This document shows, piece after piece, positions 37,777 to 47,882 of a stretch of DNA of 64,000 bases; positions within the stretch are counted from its first letter, which is position 1; each line of letters opens with the position of its first letter. Position numbers and translations under genes: made by a program. Below the pieces are notes generated by a model, which searched no databases, was not told the origin of the DNA, and was given only the letters and a program-made list of their open reading frames with translations. Origin of the DNA: Notospermus geniculatus (taxonomy: Eukaryota; Nemertea; Pilidiophora; Heteronemertea; Lineidae); contig NMRB01000070.1 of NCBI GenBank assembly GCA_002633025.1, positions 560,510 to 624,509 on the forward strand. Direction: 5' to 3'.

Positions 37777-39528
37777 TGCCGGTGCACAAAAAAGCACTGC
37801 TCCAACAAGTTACATGCCATCAGCAAATACCAAGGTTTGGAACTGGGAGATCAATGGTGCGCCTGTTAGTTTAGCTTTACGTAAGTTCACACTATTAAAG
37901 ACTGTCCGAAAAATGAAACGGTTCTTAGTCGTCATCATCTGCTGCAGTATCACTGATGAATTCAGTCCGTTCTCATTTGACTCGAACTTGATGCTTAACA
38001 TCAAAAATTCATAAGCTCGCCTTATAAATTTTTGTTAACATTCATTTCACCTGAAACAGAAACGAGGCGTTCTTTACATTATCGTACGACAAAAAATGCT
38101 ATTTTAATCCAAGAGTTATTAAAGTGGCGAATAATGTAAGTGTTGTGTGCGAAAAAGGAAAATGGAGTCGCCAGTAAGACTAAATGCCTGGAATTTATTC
38201 TACCAGATTAATGGTGATAGTTATGGAAAATGCTTCTCGCTTTCCCGTTTACATTACCATCGGAATCGGATGAAGATATTGGCGCCATTTAACTTGGTTT
38301 GCAAACAAAACAACTCAAAGGCAGAACCAATGGTTGAAGTGTTTGCCAGTGGCATCCCCCTTCGTAAGAGGCCTACAACTAATTTAGTTGTCGGCTTGAA
38401 GGTGCGAATTGGCTATCAAAAGGCAATTCACCATTGACGGTTCACTGCGACTTCCGCGGAGACCAACGACACACACGACTTGCCCATAGTTTTCTTTGCC
38501 CATGGAGAGTACTGAAAAACACTGCTTCGTCAAAATGACGAACTTAGGCCTGCTAGCTTTCCATTGGCGCGTTTCCGTGCGCGGAAACGCTCGAAAGCAT
38601 TGTGACCGACGACGCGGAAACAGACAATGCTTTCGAGCGTTTCCGCGCGCACGGAATCGCTCCAATGGAAAGCAGGCCTTACATGTAGGTTCATTTTCCA
38701 TTTATCACCAAACTGAGTATCTAATTCGTCGAAATGACAATCCACGGTTCGTCATTTGGACGAACCTTGTTAGAGATTGTTTGAGATACAACAAGGGTTC
38801 GTCGAAATGACGACCGTGGATTTGTCATTTCGATGAATTAGATATGTACTCTGCAGTTTGGTGATAAATGGAAAACAAACCTAAATTCGTCATTATATTG
38901 ACGAAGCAGAGTTTTTCAGTGAGCCAGCTTGCGCGAGAAAATCTCTTTACACTGTTACCAACTTTAATCTAATTTGTACCTTTCAGAGATGGACAAAATG
39001 GACTTATGGTGCAATGATGAACTACTTGATGTCACTGTAAGTACCAAAGAGGTGTTCATTTACCACAGTCATGGTAAAGAATGAAAAGAGGTCAATGGCC
39101 CATCTTCCAAAATTTTCGCAAGGGAAGCTCGGATCATTGGTGAGAGAGTGGTGAAAGATTACAAAAACGCTTGTCTGATTCAACCTCGTTCCCAGGGCTT
39201 AACGTTGGCTTGACGGAAAGCCGAAAATGACCTCGTCCCAAACCAAAAGCAGAAGAAATTTCGAGTTAGATCCTGGGGACGAGGTTGTTGTCTGATTGTG
39301 TTGTGAATGTGAATGTTCTTTTCTCCCGCCTACCATGTAAATCATACATACCACGTTCCGTTTCAGAGCAACTTTACAGACGAAGGATCAGAGCTTGATT
39401 TTTGCCTGTTCGAACACAAAGCAAGAATAAAAATTAGCAGTAGCGGAAAAAGTACGGATGGATTGACACATATTCTCACGGTAGATGGCGCCGTGATACC
39501 CGAGACCAAAGAGACCAAAACGAAGTAA
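37777..39528 (+). CDS. FAIM: FAIM-family protein, three 3' exons (copy 2)
   Basis: Second copy of the FAIM 3' exons: 37777-37880, 38987-39036 and 39367-39528 (TAA at 39526-39528). Lengths (104, 50, 162), phases and splice sites equal those at 25646-28141, and the encoded residues read the same. The introns are shorter because the TTAA element and four of five minisatellite units are absent, while a palindromic element (38539-38690) is added. FAIM is normally a small cytosolic protein, so two complete genes with identical coding parts and the same missing N-terminus most likely represent one locus assembled twice. The N-terminal exons are not visible before this copy either. Confidence 0.8.
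38539..38690. mobile_element. palindromic GGAAACGC element, copy-2 specific
   Basis: Inverted ends GCTTTCCATTGGCGCGTTTC and its reverse, with inner TCGAAAGCATTG/CAATGCTTTCGA arms. Copy 1 reads straight through (AACTTAGGTTCATTTT at ~26872). TAGG or a longer word may be duplicated at the ends. A relative is at 44249-44415. Confidence 0.8.
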
Positions 39529-39981
39529 CACCAGTTATGGACATCACGTGACTTCGTGTTGTTTCTTGGATAAATGACCATTTACTAATTACCAATAAAA
39601 CAATTTTTTGATTATTTTTCACTTTGTACAGTGTGATTATATAACATATACTCATATCGTCGCTGTGCTCTTCTTGGCTGCTCTAAGCTTATTTTTGGCA
39701 CGAATATTCGAATGTTTGAATGAGGTGATGCCTTGAGTGAGATAAACTTTTTAAGTGCACATTTTTACTCTTAGAGTTGGAACGACACGAAGCTCTGAAG
39801 GGACGTGCAAGGATTTCTCATATAATGCAAGAACCATGAACATACAAAAGAATGGAGCATCAACAAATTCCTGCCGGCAGTGCTCATGAACCTACACTGC
39901 CTACCTTCAAACAAGGAATGACTTCGAAGGGAATGTACTGTTTATTGTGTATACATGTACTTTTAGATTCTCCGATCTAAG

Positions 39982-40159
39982 GCCGGTGTAGCAGTATAGA
40001 GTGTCCCCCTGTAAACGTGTCCACTTCTATTGTTGAATGACGGAATAAGCGGCATGGATATAGAAACCAATCGCCAAAAATTATAATGTACAATGTAACA
40101 ATAGGATCTTTTGTTCCCAGGACAGTTTTTCCTAGGACATTCTTTCCCTTCACACCTGT
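39982..40159. mobile_element. TGACGGAATAAGC-core element, copy-2 specific
   Basis: Begins CGGTGTAGCAG and ends TTCACACC. It carries TGACGGAATAAGCGG at 40038-40052 and shares ~38 bp with 5848-6019 in inverse orientation. Copy 1 lacks it (about 28600), so it is polymorphic between the two copies. Confidence 0.75.
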
Positions 40160-41573
40160 ATTGGATACTCAAGCTGAGCTCACTGGGCCTAGAAAATGAA
40201 CATCCAGGGTGATGTGTCGATTTCGTCAACCACTATTTACATCACACCATCAGCAAGGCCAACCAATCAGCAAAAAGCATGGGCAGCGGCATGTACTGGG
40301 ACGGTCCTGAGATCTTAGATCGGTGAATCTGAGTATTTAAAAAAAGATTTCATTCCATTCTTCTACATAAACCAAACTCATATTTCATGAACTCCTCTTT
40401 TTTATCACTAATTTCTTGCGTTGACAGTTATAATTATCTGTATTTTACCAGATTTTACTACTCAAATCATCAAATATTTTTTTCCTAGCCTGACGATTAG
40501 ACGGAGCGAAAAATATTCCTTATACACTATTTATAAGAGAATTTCATACGGGGGGGACGTTCTCCATTTTTCAACGATGAACTCGAGAGAAATAAAGAGA
40601 AATAAATACAGGAATTCCTAATGGACAACTACATATTTGGCCTACAAAATTAAAAAAAACATGAGGAACACTTCAATTGGTATACAAACCATTCCACAGT
40701 GCATCATGAATCATCAGTGGTTGAATCATTATGGTAACAGGGTCGTCACTTCGTCGTAGTCATCATCTCCATCATACTTGACGTCATCATCATCATCATC
40801 ATCTACGTCATACCATCAACATCAGGATCATCGTAATCATGGACGAACCCGTTTGCCTCGACCGCAGTGACGCTGAAATATATTAAGCTCACTAAAAGTC
40901 AGTTTATTGGCTGCACGTTTCCAACAATGAGGGTAACAAACTTGTTGGACAAAACTGTCTCGTATGTAGGCCTACAGAGGAAAATTGTTATTTCCAACAT
41001 GTTCAAATGTTGCTATGCCGTTAATTTGTTGGCCAGTGTATACAGGGTCAAAAAATCGTGATGCTCAGGAATAGGCTATTCAAATTTTTCGCGGTTGTCG
41101 GTACGCTTTCCAAAATAGTTTTCACGAATGCTGACTCCGGGCAGGATAAGTCATTTGTTTTCTGATCTATATGGATGTGGTCGTCCACAAAAAGGTGAAA
41201 ATAAAAATACAAAATTGATGTAAGTGCACTCCGAACGAGGGGCGAAATTGTCAATCAGCTGCTTTGACGAAGTNTCTTGCAAAATGGCGTCACATCCGGC
41301 AGGATTACTGTTAATGTCAATGTTAAAGGAGATAGCGATGACCCCGTGGAGGTCCTGTAGTTTACTGAATGGCACACGTGTTATACATGTATATCAAAAT
41401 CTAATAATTTGTTGCTCCCGGACACTTCCTCTAGGGACCATTTTCCCAATTACATCGACTCTTGATAATGGATAGGCATCTAAACTTCACCTTAGTTTAC
41501 CTCTATCCGTCCACGTGTCTCATGCTCTTTCTGGCTTTCACCTCCATGCTATTGATGGAGTTGAAAACTGCAT

Positions 41574-42153
41574 TTCATCAAGTACTAACGCTACAAAATT
41601 ATTCATAAGGTTTTTAGAGTTAATTAATCATAAATTCTGTGCGCCAATGCACGCTTTTCTCGCTAATTTGGGTGATGTAGAAGTTGATTATATTATTCTG
41701 TGATATACGACGGGCGTCAGTTGTTAAACGTTAAAATAGGAAGAAATCAATACTTTAAAAACATCGAAGTACGTGTAGCTGCGGTTAGAATTTGAATCCA
41801 ATGAATGGGCTCGTCTGCTTTCACTGCATAAAATGCAGTAAAAACGAAGCTTACCCTATTTTGAAAATCCTTACTCGAGGTCTTGCCCGAGTTTTGCCAG
41901 CTAGACCACAGGGGAGGATAAATAAACCGCTTGGTAACTGCAATTGCCACAATCTGAAAATGACGAAAATAATGGGTTCACTTCATGATTGTTTTTTACC
42001 CAAGGGGATAGGGTCTGTAGATTATACCAAGAATATATTCTTGATTATACGTATAGCTTCATAATAAACAAAGAAGTCAGTTTATTGATATTCAGATCCA
42101 ATGCCTACTGCAAATTGCCCGCCATGGTCGTATAACTCTAGACTGGACCCCGT
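41574..42153. other. intergenic, no gene recognised
   Basis: Short plus-strand frames (41515-41703, 41792-42064) show no known domain. The sequence beyond the duplicated block is not repeated in the window. Confidence 0.3.
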
Positions 42154-42225
42154 CTTTGCCGCTCGGCTCCCGCGGCGCTCACTCCACAACTTTGTAGTGA
42201 GCGCCGCTGGAGAGGAGCGGCAAAG
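42154..42225. repeat. 72-bp GC-rich hairpin
   Basis: CTTTGCCGCTC...CGGCGCTCACT pairs with AGTGAGCGCCG...GAGCGGCAAAG around a short loop near 42190. Small MITE or solo hairpin. Confidence 0.7.
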
Positions 42226-42789
42226 ATGAGAATCAGTCTATCAAATAACACAACGCTCACTTGCGGAATGGTCATGAGAAGGCCGAGTCTGAATAGTTTT
42301 AAATGACCTTTTAGATTAGAATGTACGGTATGTTTTTCAATATTCAACAATTTTATCTAGGCCCGTATAGGTTTTAGTCAATACATCATCTTTTATTTGA
42401 TCACGGTTAACAGTGTAGTGTAAATACTAACTCACTTGAAAGTTATTATACAAGTGCTGCTGAGGATTTGTACATAGCACACATTTCTCTATTGACATTG
42501 AATCTGCAAGACTTTCTGGAACCACATCATGTTTGAAAACAAATTCACTATGTATAATGAGCCACGATCTTTTCATTTTTTTTCTCGCATTATGCTTGAA
42601 AACCATCAATGCACGGAAAACACTAAGAAAGGACAAAATTATTTCACGAATTTTTTTTCGGGGAAACCTCTGAACGATTTTAATCAAGAATCTTTGGTTT
42701 GCACAGCTAACTCTCTTGTTCATTTAGATTGTTTCCCGGTCTCATTGGTAGGAATATTTTCTGAGATCGGTAGAGCCTGTACGTCGTTT

Positions 42790-42885
42790 CCGACGCGCTG
42801 ATTGGCTAACAAAAGAGCAAGCAATGGCTTTTCAACCAATCAAACGCGTTTTTCATCGGCTGCTTTATTGACGATCACGGGATTA
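42790..42885 (+). repeat. interspersed repeat family R3, copy 3
   Basis: Contains AACAAAAGAGCAAGCAATGG and TTTTCATCGGCTGCTTTATTG. Collinear with 6735-6825 and, inverted, with 18650-18745. It directly precedes the hairpin at 42902. Confidence 0.55.
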
Positions 42886-42901
42886 TTGACGACGTAGACC
42901 G

Positions 42902-42973
42902 GGAGCCCGAGGGGGTCAGCCTAGCTGGAAACAATTGGTACGGTTTCCAGCTAGGCTGACCCCCTCGGGCTCC
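42902..42973. repeat. perfect 31-bp-arm hairpin
   Basis: Arms 42902-42932 and 42943-42973 are exact reverse complements (GGAGCCCGAGGGGGTCAGCC at the start) with a 10-base loop. Such perfection implies a recent origin. No coding function. Confidence 0.9.
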
Positions 42974-43610
42974 TGCTCTAACGCCGCTATCGATCACAGT
43001 AGAATCCTACTGGTGGGATAGGAAATCAATTTATCGTGCAAAGATATCAGTGATAGCTAGAACAACAATTGAAGTACTAGTATTATAAAGTTCAGTTTTT
43101 GCGGTCATATACTTTGTTTTGTTGCAGTGATGAATAAGTACATACGATATTGTAGTTAAGGCAACCTGTTAATAAACCATTCCACTTGAAATACACGGCT
43201 TGTTTTCATGTTTTGAGGTGACATAATTCTCGATAATGATGGGATTTCTTTCAAATAAACCATAATATCTTGTACAATACTTGCGTGCTGGCTTCCTTCA
43301 GAATGATGGGTTGTCCTGACGCCAATCTGTACGTAAAATATCTGGTGTTGCGACGTCTTCTTCTCGGGAAGAAGGTATCGACATCGGCTCGAAATGCTGG
43401 AACTACGACCTAGTATACCTGTTGCGGTGTTGCGAACGCGGGTAACGAATGCTTTTGGCGAGTGCGAGCCGGGGCGACGACGGTTTTGGCCGCGCAGATC
43501 ATAATGACTGGAGCGGGGATGACACAATGGTACCGATATTTTATGACGTGGCAGTGGGATTATGACATGAACGGTGGGTGACTGAATAAATCTAAGATGA
43601 GAATAGAAGT

Positions 43611-43647
43611 TGGTCCCCTGCCCTCGCGGTACGAGGGCAGGGGACCA
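43611..43647. repeat. perfect 16-bp-arm hairpin
   Basis: TGGTCCCCTGCCCTCG and CGAGGGCAGGGGACCA flank a 5-base loop. It abuts the imperfect inverted repeat that follows. Confidence 0.85.
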
Positions 43648-43650
43648 GTC

Positions 43651-43806
43651 TAAGGCTAGGCCCACATGGACGGAAAATCTCAATGCGGTAGGGATGTTTT
43701 TTAAAATTGACTGACCCAGCAGAAGGACGAGTCGAGCAACTTTGGGTCAGTCGACTTTAAAACACCCCTGTCGCGTTGAGATTCGCCGTCCATTGCGCCT
43801 AGCCGA
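43651..43806. repeat. imperfect inverted-repeat MITE
   Basis: GGCTAGGCCCACATGGACGG...AATCTCAATGCG at the left pairs with CGCGTTGAGATT...CCGTCCATTGCGCCTAGCC at the right. About 155 bp, no coding capacity. The 175-codon minus frame over 43156-43683 partly reads these hairpins and is not credible. Confidence 0.65.
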
Positions 43807-43893
43807 AGATGGGAGCGGCAGGACGAACGTGGTCGTGAGGAAAAACGTTTTGTAAAGTAAAATCGGTGAGGCATTTCTACTGGCGATACTTAC

Positions 43894-45481
43894 TAGTTGG
43901 TATCAGTTTGGCCAGCTTCTTGCAAATCACTTGGGCGATGGGTGGCGCCTTCATCGTCATTTGGGGAAACTTGTCCACGATAAACGAATGGCTTTTCTTC
44001 GGATTCGATGCAATCTGAGCGATTTTCCGTTTAGCGTAGCTCGGGGCCTGAGCGGCCACACAAAATATCTCGATTCCATTTCGTTTACAGAGTGCAGCTT
44101 GTCGTAGAGTCCTTGACATACTGTTAGGACTTCCGTCAGATATCAGGATGCCGATTTTGGGAACGCCACGTCGCGCACCATTTCTTGCCGTGAAGCCCCT
44201 GCAACGAAACGTCAATCTCATTTCCAGGCATTCCTCGTCGAAGGGCGGCTTTCCATTGGAGCGTTTCCGTCCGCGGAAACGCTGCTTCCATTGGCGCGTT
44301 TCCGTGCGCGGAAACGCTCGAAAGCATTGGTTTTTTTCCGCGCCGTGACCAACGAAGTGGAAACAAACAATGCTGTCGAGCGTTTCCGCGCACGGAAACG
44401 CGCCAATGGAAAGCANCTTTCTAGAGTCAAAAAGAATGATGCCACTTAAGTCGTAGCGGTATTGTGAGAAGAAGTAGGCACACCCTATAGATTCTGTGAC
44501 AAGGAAATCATTCCAATATTACCTTATCAGCCCAACACGGACCCGGTTCCTTCCGATAGCCAGATTGTTAATCAAGGTGTTGACGAACCGGAGCAGATGA
44601 ACGTAGTTGTATTGTCCAACGCTGCCGGAGGAGTCAACGAGAAAATAGATGTCGGCTTTGGTCCGGGGATTGCAAGCTGGAATCAACAATACCGTACGCA
44701 ATGAAGTTATTCCCAGTTCGCCCATTCCCATTTCGCCCAATTTTTTCCCCTTTTTGCCCATTCTTCTTTCGCCTATTTTTCATTTTGCCCCAAAGCCATC
44801 TCGCCCAACTTTCCCATTTCGCCCTTTTCCCACAATGCCCCGTCCCATTTCGCCCAAACGCCATTTTGCGTTTGGTAGGGGCGAGATGATGAATGGGCAA
44901 AATGCCATTGGGCGTGTTGGTGAAGGGGCGAAATGGTTGAGGGGCGAAATGGCATTGGGCGAATCGGCAAAGGGTGGGTTGGCAAAAGGGCGAAATGAAG
45001 TGAGCGAAAAGATGATTGGGCGAGGCGGCAATGAGGCAAAATGGGTAGGGGGTGAGATGGCAGAGGGCGAAACGGGGGAAAAATTGGGGCGAACTGGGAA
45101 GTCGCCCGCAATGAACAGGTTAACAACTTTTTAATACATGTATTTGTATGAAAATGAATGGGTTCTTTACTGGAACACGTACCTGTCTTTTTTGATGGCC
45201 CAACGGTCGGTGGTGTCGGTGGAGGCTTGCAGTTGTATCTGACCTCGAGATACTTGTTTACACGCGGACAAGGGTCGCCGAATAGTGCTACTGACGGCTT
45301 GATATAGCAGCGCGACTTCCCATGGCACATCTTTTTAATCTTCGCTGTCGTTTTCTTTGTCTCTCGACAATTGGTTCGAAAATAAAAGCCACTGCGACAG
45401 GTAAACATGCTCGTCCTGCCCCACGTGGCACTGACGATAGCAATTGTGCCTCCTCCATAACACGATATTGATGAACGCCAT
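43894..45481 (-). CDS. secreted SUEL lectin-VWA protein, interrupted (gene 1)
   Basis: Paralogue of the gene at 50.0-53.7 kb. Exons in transcript order: SUEL lectin 45481-45183 (CYGGGTIAIVSATWGR, CNGK-like CHGKSRC, ALFGDPCPRVNKYLEVRYNC, then a PPPTPPTVGP linker), VWA first half 44676-44523 (ADIYFLVDSSGSVGQ, intact DxSxS metal site) and VWA second half 44198-43894 (PKIGILISDGSPN, GIEIFCVAAQ). Phases agree between the first two. SUEL domains bind galactose or rhamnose; VWA domains mediate protein or matrix binding. The middle VWA exon is not intact: YRYDLSGIILFDSRK at about 44420-44470 and AALRRG at about 44235-44250 are separated by a palindromic element containing an n. So the allele is either disrupted or misassembled. 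No signal peptide exon is found, and a GTAAGT donor at 43893 implies further exons. Confidence 0.65.
44249..44415. mobile_element. palindromic GGAAACGC element inside gene 1 VWA region
   Basis: Ends GGCTTTCCATTGGAGCGTTT and its reverse, with an extra tandem end (CGCGGAAACGCTGCTTCCATT) at 44275-44300. Same family as 38539-38690. An n at 44416 lies at its right edge. It occupies the place of the middle VWA exon. Confidence 0.75.
44705..45110. repeat. foldback made of CATTTCGCCCA words
   Basis: The left half is a degenerate array of TTTCGCCCATT/TTTTGCCC words, the right half of GGGCGAAATGG/GGGCAAAATG words, meeting near 44870. The tips also pair (TTCCCAGTTCGCCC with GGGCGAACTGGGAA). About 400 bp, within an intron of gene 1. 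Long frames across it are repeat artefacts. Confidence 0.85.
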
Positions 45482-46637
45482 CTGTAATGACTGCATATCC
45501 GAGTCGTATAGGCTGAAAAGGGAAAAAATAGCTTTAGCTAAGAAGAGATCAGACCTTTGGCCGATGTGTGGTCAGACAAAATGTTAAGATCAGAAATTAG
45601 GATGGTTTTGAGTCCGACAGAACGGTTGGGTCAGATTTCCGGTTTAGATGAGACAGATGGTTGTAACATGCCTCTATACGCTTGCTTCCGGCGCCTATCA
45701 ATCGCCCCATTGAAAATCAGCTCTTTTATTTTTTCGCTCTTTAAAAGAGCGGTCCCTCGAGCGGGCTTATCTCGTTTAGACATGTTAGAGCCAATTTCGT
45801 TCTTCCTTTCTTAGAGATAAACTGCTGTACCTACCATCCACGTGGCTTATCCCCAGTAGAAGGAGAAGAGAGAGACAGACTAGGGAGACGTTCCCTTTTG
45901 GTATCATCACTCTTCTTGATTGCCGATCTGTTTCCAATAGATGATTTTACGGATTCCTAAAAAGGGAAAAGGATCCAGCCTGTTTAATTTTCATCCGATT
46001 CTTCCATCCCATGACCAATAACAATTCAAACCGGAGAGAGAACAACAGAATTATCATTAATGAAAGAATGGGAAAAATTTAAGAAAATTCCGACAGGATT
46101 TCGTGAGCAGATGTACTTGTATATCCACAAACCGTTTGACTTGTCGTACCTGTGACCAAAAAATCTCCAATTACGGTCCCGAACTGTTCAATGTGTTACC
46201 TCTACCAGGTCTCCGATTTTATTGCTTGATAATATATTATTCATGTAAATTCTGAAACGTAATAAATATTAATTTTTTCTATAAACAAAACTGGTTACTA
46301 TGAGTATAACAGATCAGCTAGTCTTTACCTTTCTTGATTTGCACTGGTAATTGCCTAAGTATTGTCCTGGCGCATCTGCCTTTGAAATTACATACATTTA
46401 TTTGATCGGATTATATATGGCCGAAGGGAACGGGACACGGAAGTATATGACCAGCGATTTGGGTACTGACCAGAAGTTTGACCTTCCATCTTAACCGGAG
46501 GCCCTAAAATTTAAAAGTCAAGGTCGTTGCTATTTTGCCGCATAAATCGGTATTGGATGTTACCTATTTAGAAACTTTCTAATCTAATGTTTTGCCTGCA
46601 ACTGGTTAGGCCTAATGGGTGATTCTTTCATTGTTAT
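45482..46637. other. upstream of gene 1, no exon recognised
   Basis: A signal peptide exon for gene 1 would be expected on the minus strand here or further up but none is convincing. Sequence is otherwise unremarkable. Confidence 0.3.
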
Positions 46638-46814
46638 CAATAGGAGCAGTCAGCCGCGCTTATTGCTAACAGATGGCAGCACAGTCTTAGCGGACCAAAT
46701 GTACAGGAAATCTATTATGATCGCTGCTCGATCGATAATGACTGGGTCCGCTAGATGCATTGAATTGGGCCCTAGTGACACCTAGTGGTCAACTCGCTGA
46801 CAGCTCCTATTCAA
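46638..46814 (-). repeat. MITE-like element, family R2, copy 2
   Basis: Reverse-strand relative of 1791-1966, sharing the CAATAGGAGCAGTCAGC end, AACAGATGGCAGCA and CTGGGTCCGCTAGATGCATT-like blocks. Confidence 0.65.
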
Positions 46815-47066
46815 TCACCAGGCAGAGGGGAACTGCACTCTTTTACAGCAGGCTGTATGGTCCATTCGCTTGCCCCCCCCCCTCCGGGGGTTTTCACACC
46901 AATCCAGCTGCTCTTGTTCGATAACTAACACAGTAACAGGCTAGGTAATTTGTTGAATTTGTGTGCCCGCCCGCGGCGTGTGTACGCCCCACTGAAACTT
47001 TGACGGCCAGTCACGTGACAAGTGTGACGTCAGTGGCATACCTTAATAAGGCATCTGGTTTTCCGG

Positions 47067-47408
47067 CATCCGTATTAACGCTTTGAGAATTTTCAACCAT
47101 ATTTTTCCAAATCGCAATCTGACCACTGGGGCCAACAACCGAGATTTCAACACATTCGCTTCAAAAATGATTTATTCATGTTTATTCGGGACAAGGTCGA
47201 GTTATATTAATATGGCCGCGGGACATCAGAACTTCGACAACTTTGATCTCAAGGTGGTGTTGACCGTCTGTTAGAAACTGGACAAACAAACCATGCAAGA
47301 AACTTTCGCTTAGTGAACTAATAAAAGGATTGTCTGACTCACCTCGGCCTCGAGCGTCTTACAGTCCATATACTGCTGAGCCATCTGGTGGAAATAACCG
47401 GTAGGCGT
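47067..47408. repeat. duplicated segment, copy left of the gap
   Basis: From CATCCGTATT to GTAGGCGT this matches 48980-49323 with a few differences (ATTAACG against ATTTAACG, CGGG against AGGA). The copies sit on either side of the 968-base gap. Confidence 0.85.
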
Positions 47409-47411
47409 CAT
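47343..47411 (-). CDS. small first coding exon, unknown protein
   Basis: On the minus strand ATG at 47411 begins MTPTGYFHQMAQQYMDCKTL and the exon ends after 23 codons at a GAG|GTGAGT donor (phase 0). I do not recognise the protein. The sequence is repeated at 49258-49323 without the ATG. It points away from the RecQ-like exon, so the ~140 bases between may be a shared promoter. Confidence 0.45.
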
Positions 47412-47553
47412 CTTCACTGAGTTCAGGTCAAGACTCGGCTTCTCCTCCCTTGACCTTCACGCAAGCAAACCACATTCCGTGTTCAACGGATTTCCCCGTC
47501 CCAGAAATAGCAACCAATCACGGCAGAGCAGCTCGGGTATGATGACAAGATGG
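47412..47553. promoter_or_regulatory. possible bidirectional promoter
   Basis: A short interval between two divergent putative first exons, with a CCAAT-type AACCAATCACGG near 47513 and AAGATGGCGGGC (YY1-like) at the start of the plus-strand exon. No TATA box. Inference from layout only. Confidence 0.3.
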
Positions 47554-47701
47554 CGGGCTCGATGAAACTTTATTCGAATGCAAAGTCTACGTGCAAGGAC
47601 TTACAAGTACTCAAAAAGAAGCCGCGAAGGCAATATTCGATGGAGACTATTTGTTATTCTGTTGTAGGACTGGCAGTGGGAAGTCAATTATGTGCCAGCA
47701 G
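47554..47701 (+). CDS. RecQ-like helicase exon, partial
   Basis: One plus-strand frame reads GLTSTQKEAAKAIFDGDYLL followed by CRTGSGKSIMCQQ. This is the pattern of RecQ-family helicases: a Q-containing motif 0, then Walker A (TGSGKS). A GTCAGT donor follows at 47702. RecQ enzymes unwind DNA 3' to 5', but copies of this type are also common in mobile or multi-copy families. The rest of the gene would lie in or beyond the gap at 47883. The start codon in this frame is not clear. Confidence 0.5.
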
Positions 47702-47882
47702 GTCAGTGTTGTCCGCTACGAAGTTGAACGCCGTACTCGTATTGAATAAATTACCGCATGAGAACCGAGGCTTCTGATTGGTCGCACGAGAAAATCCCAA
47801 AGCGTTGAACACGGAATCTGGTTGCTTGCTGCAGAGTGTAGGAAGAGGTTAGCGATTTCTACACGATGCATTATGCAGAATG

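Larger units (their letters stand above)
33189..41573. repeat. large duplicated block, copy 2 (carries FAIM 3' exons)
   Basis: Matches 21091-30657. Copy 2 alone has ~395 bases at 35822-36217 ending in an n, a palindrome at about 38539-38690, and an element at 39982-40159. It lacks about 300 bases at an n (41274). The last shared bases are GAAAACTGCATT. The mixture of few substitutions with many insertion differences is what two alleles of a very polymorphic species look like. Confidence 0.9.

Noticed and set aside
21091-41573. Genuine recent segmental duplication of FAIM
   Set aside because: Not excluded, but the n placeholders at the joins and the indel-rich, substitution-poor difference pattern fit uncollapsed haplotypes better.
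43156-43683. 175-codon minus-strand frame
   Set aside because: No recognisable domain, no supporting splice sites, and it overlaps hairpin repeats.
44773-45134. Long overlapping frames over the GGGCGAAATGG region
   Set aside because: They are translations of the foldback repeat. Only the lectin part (45183-45481) is real coding sequence.
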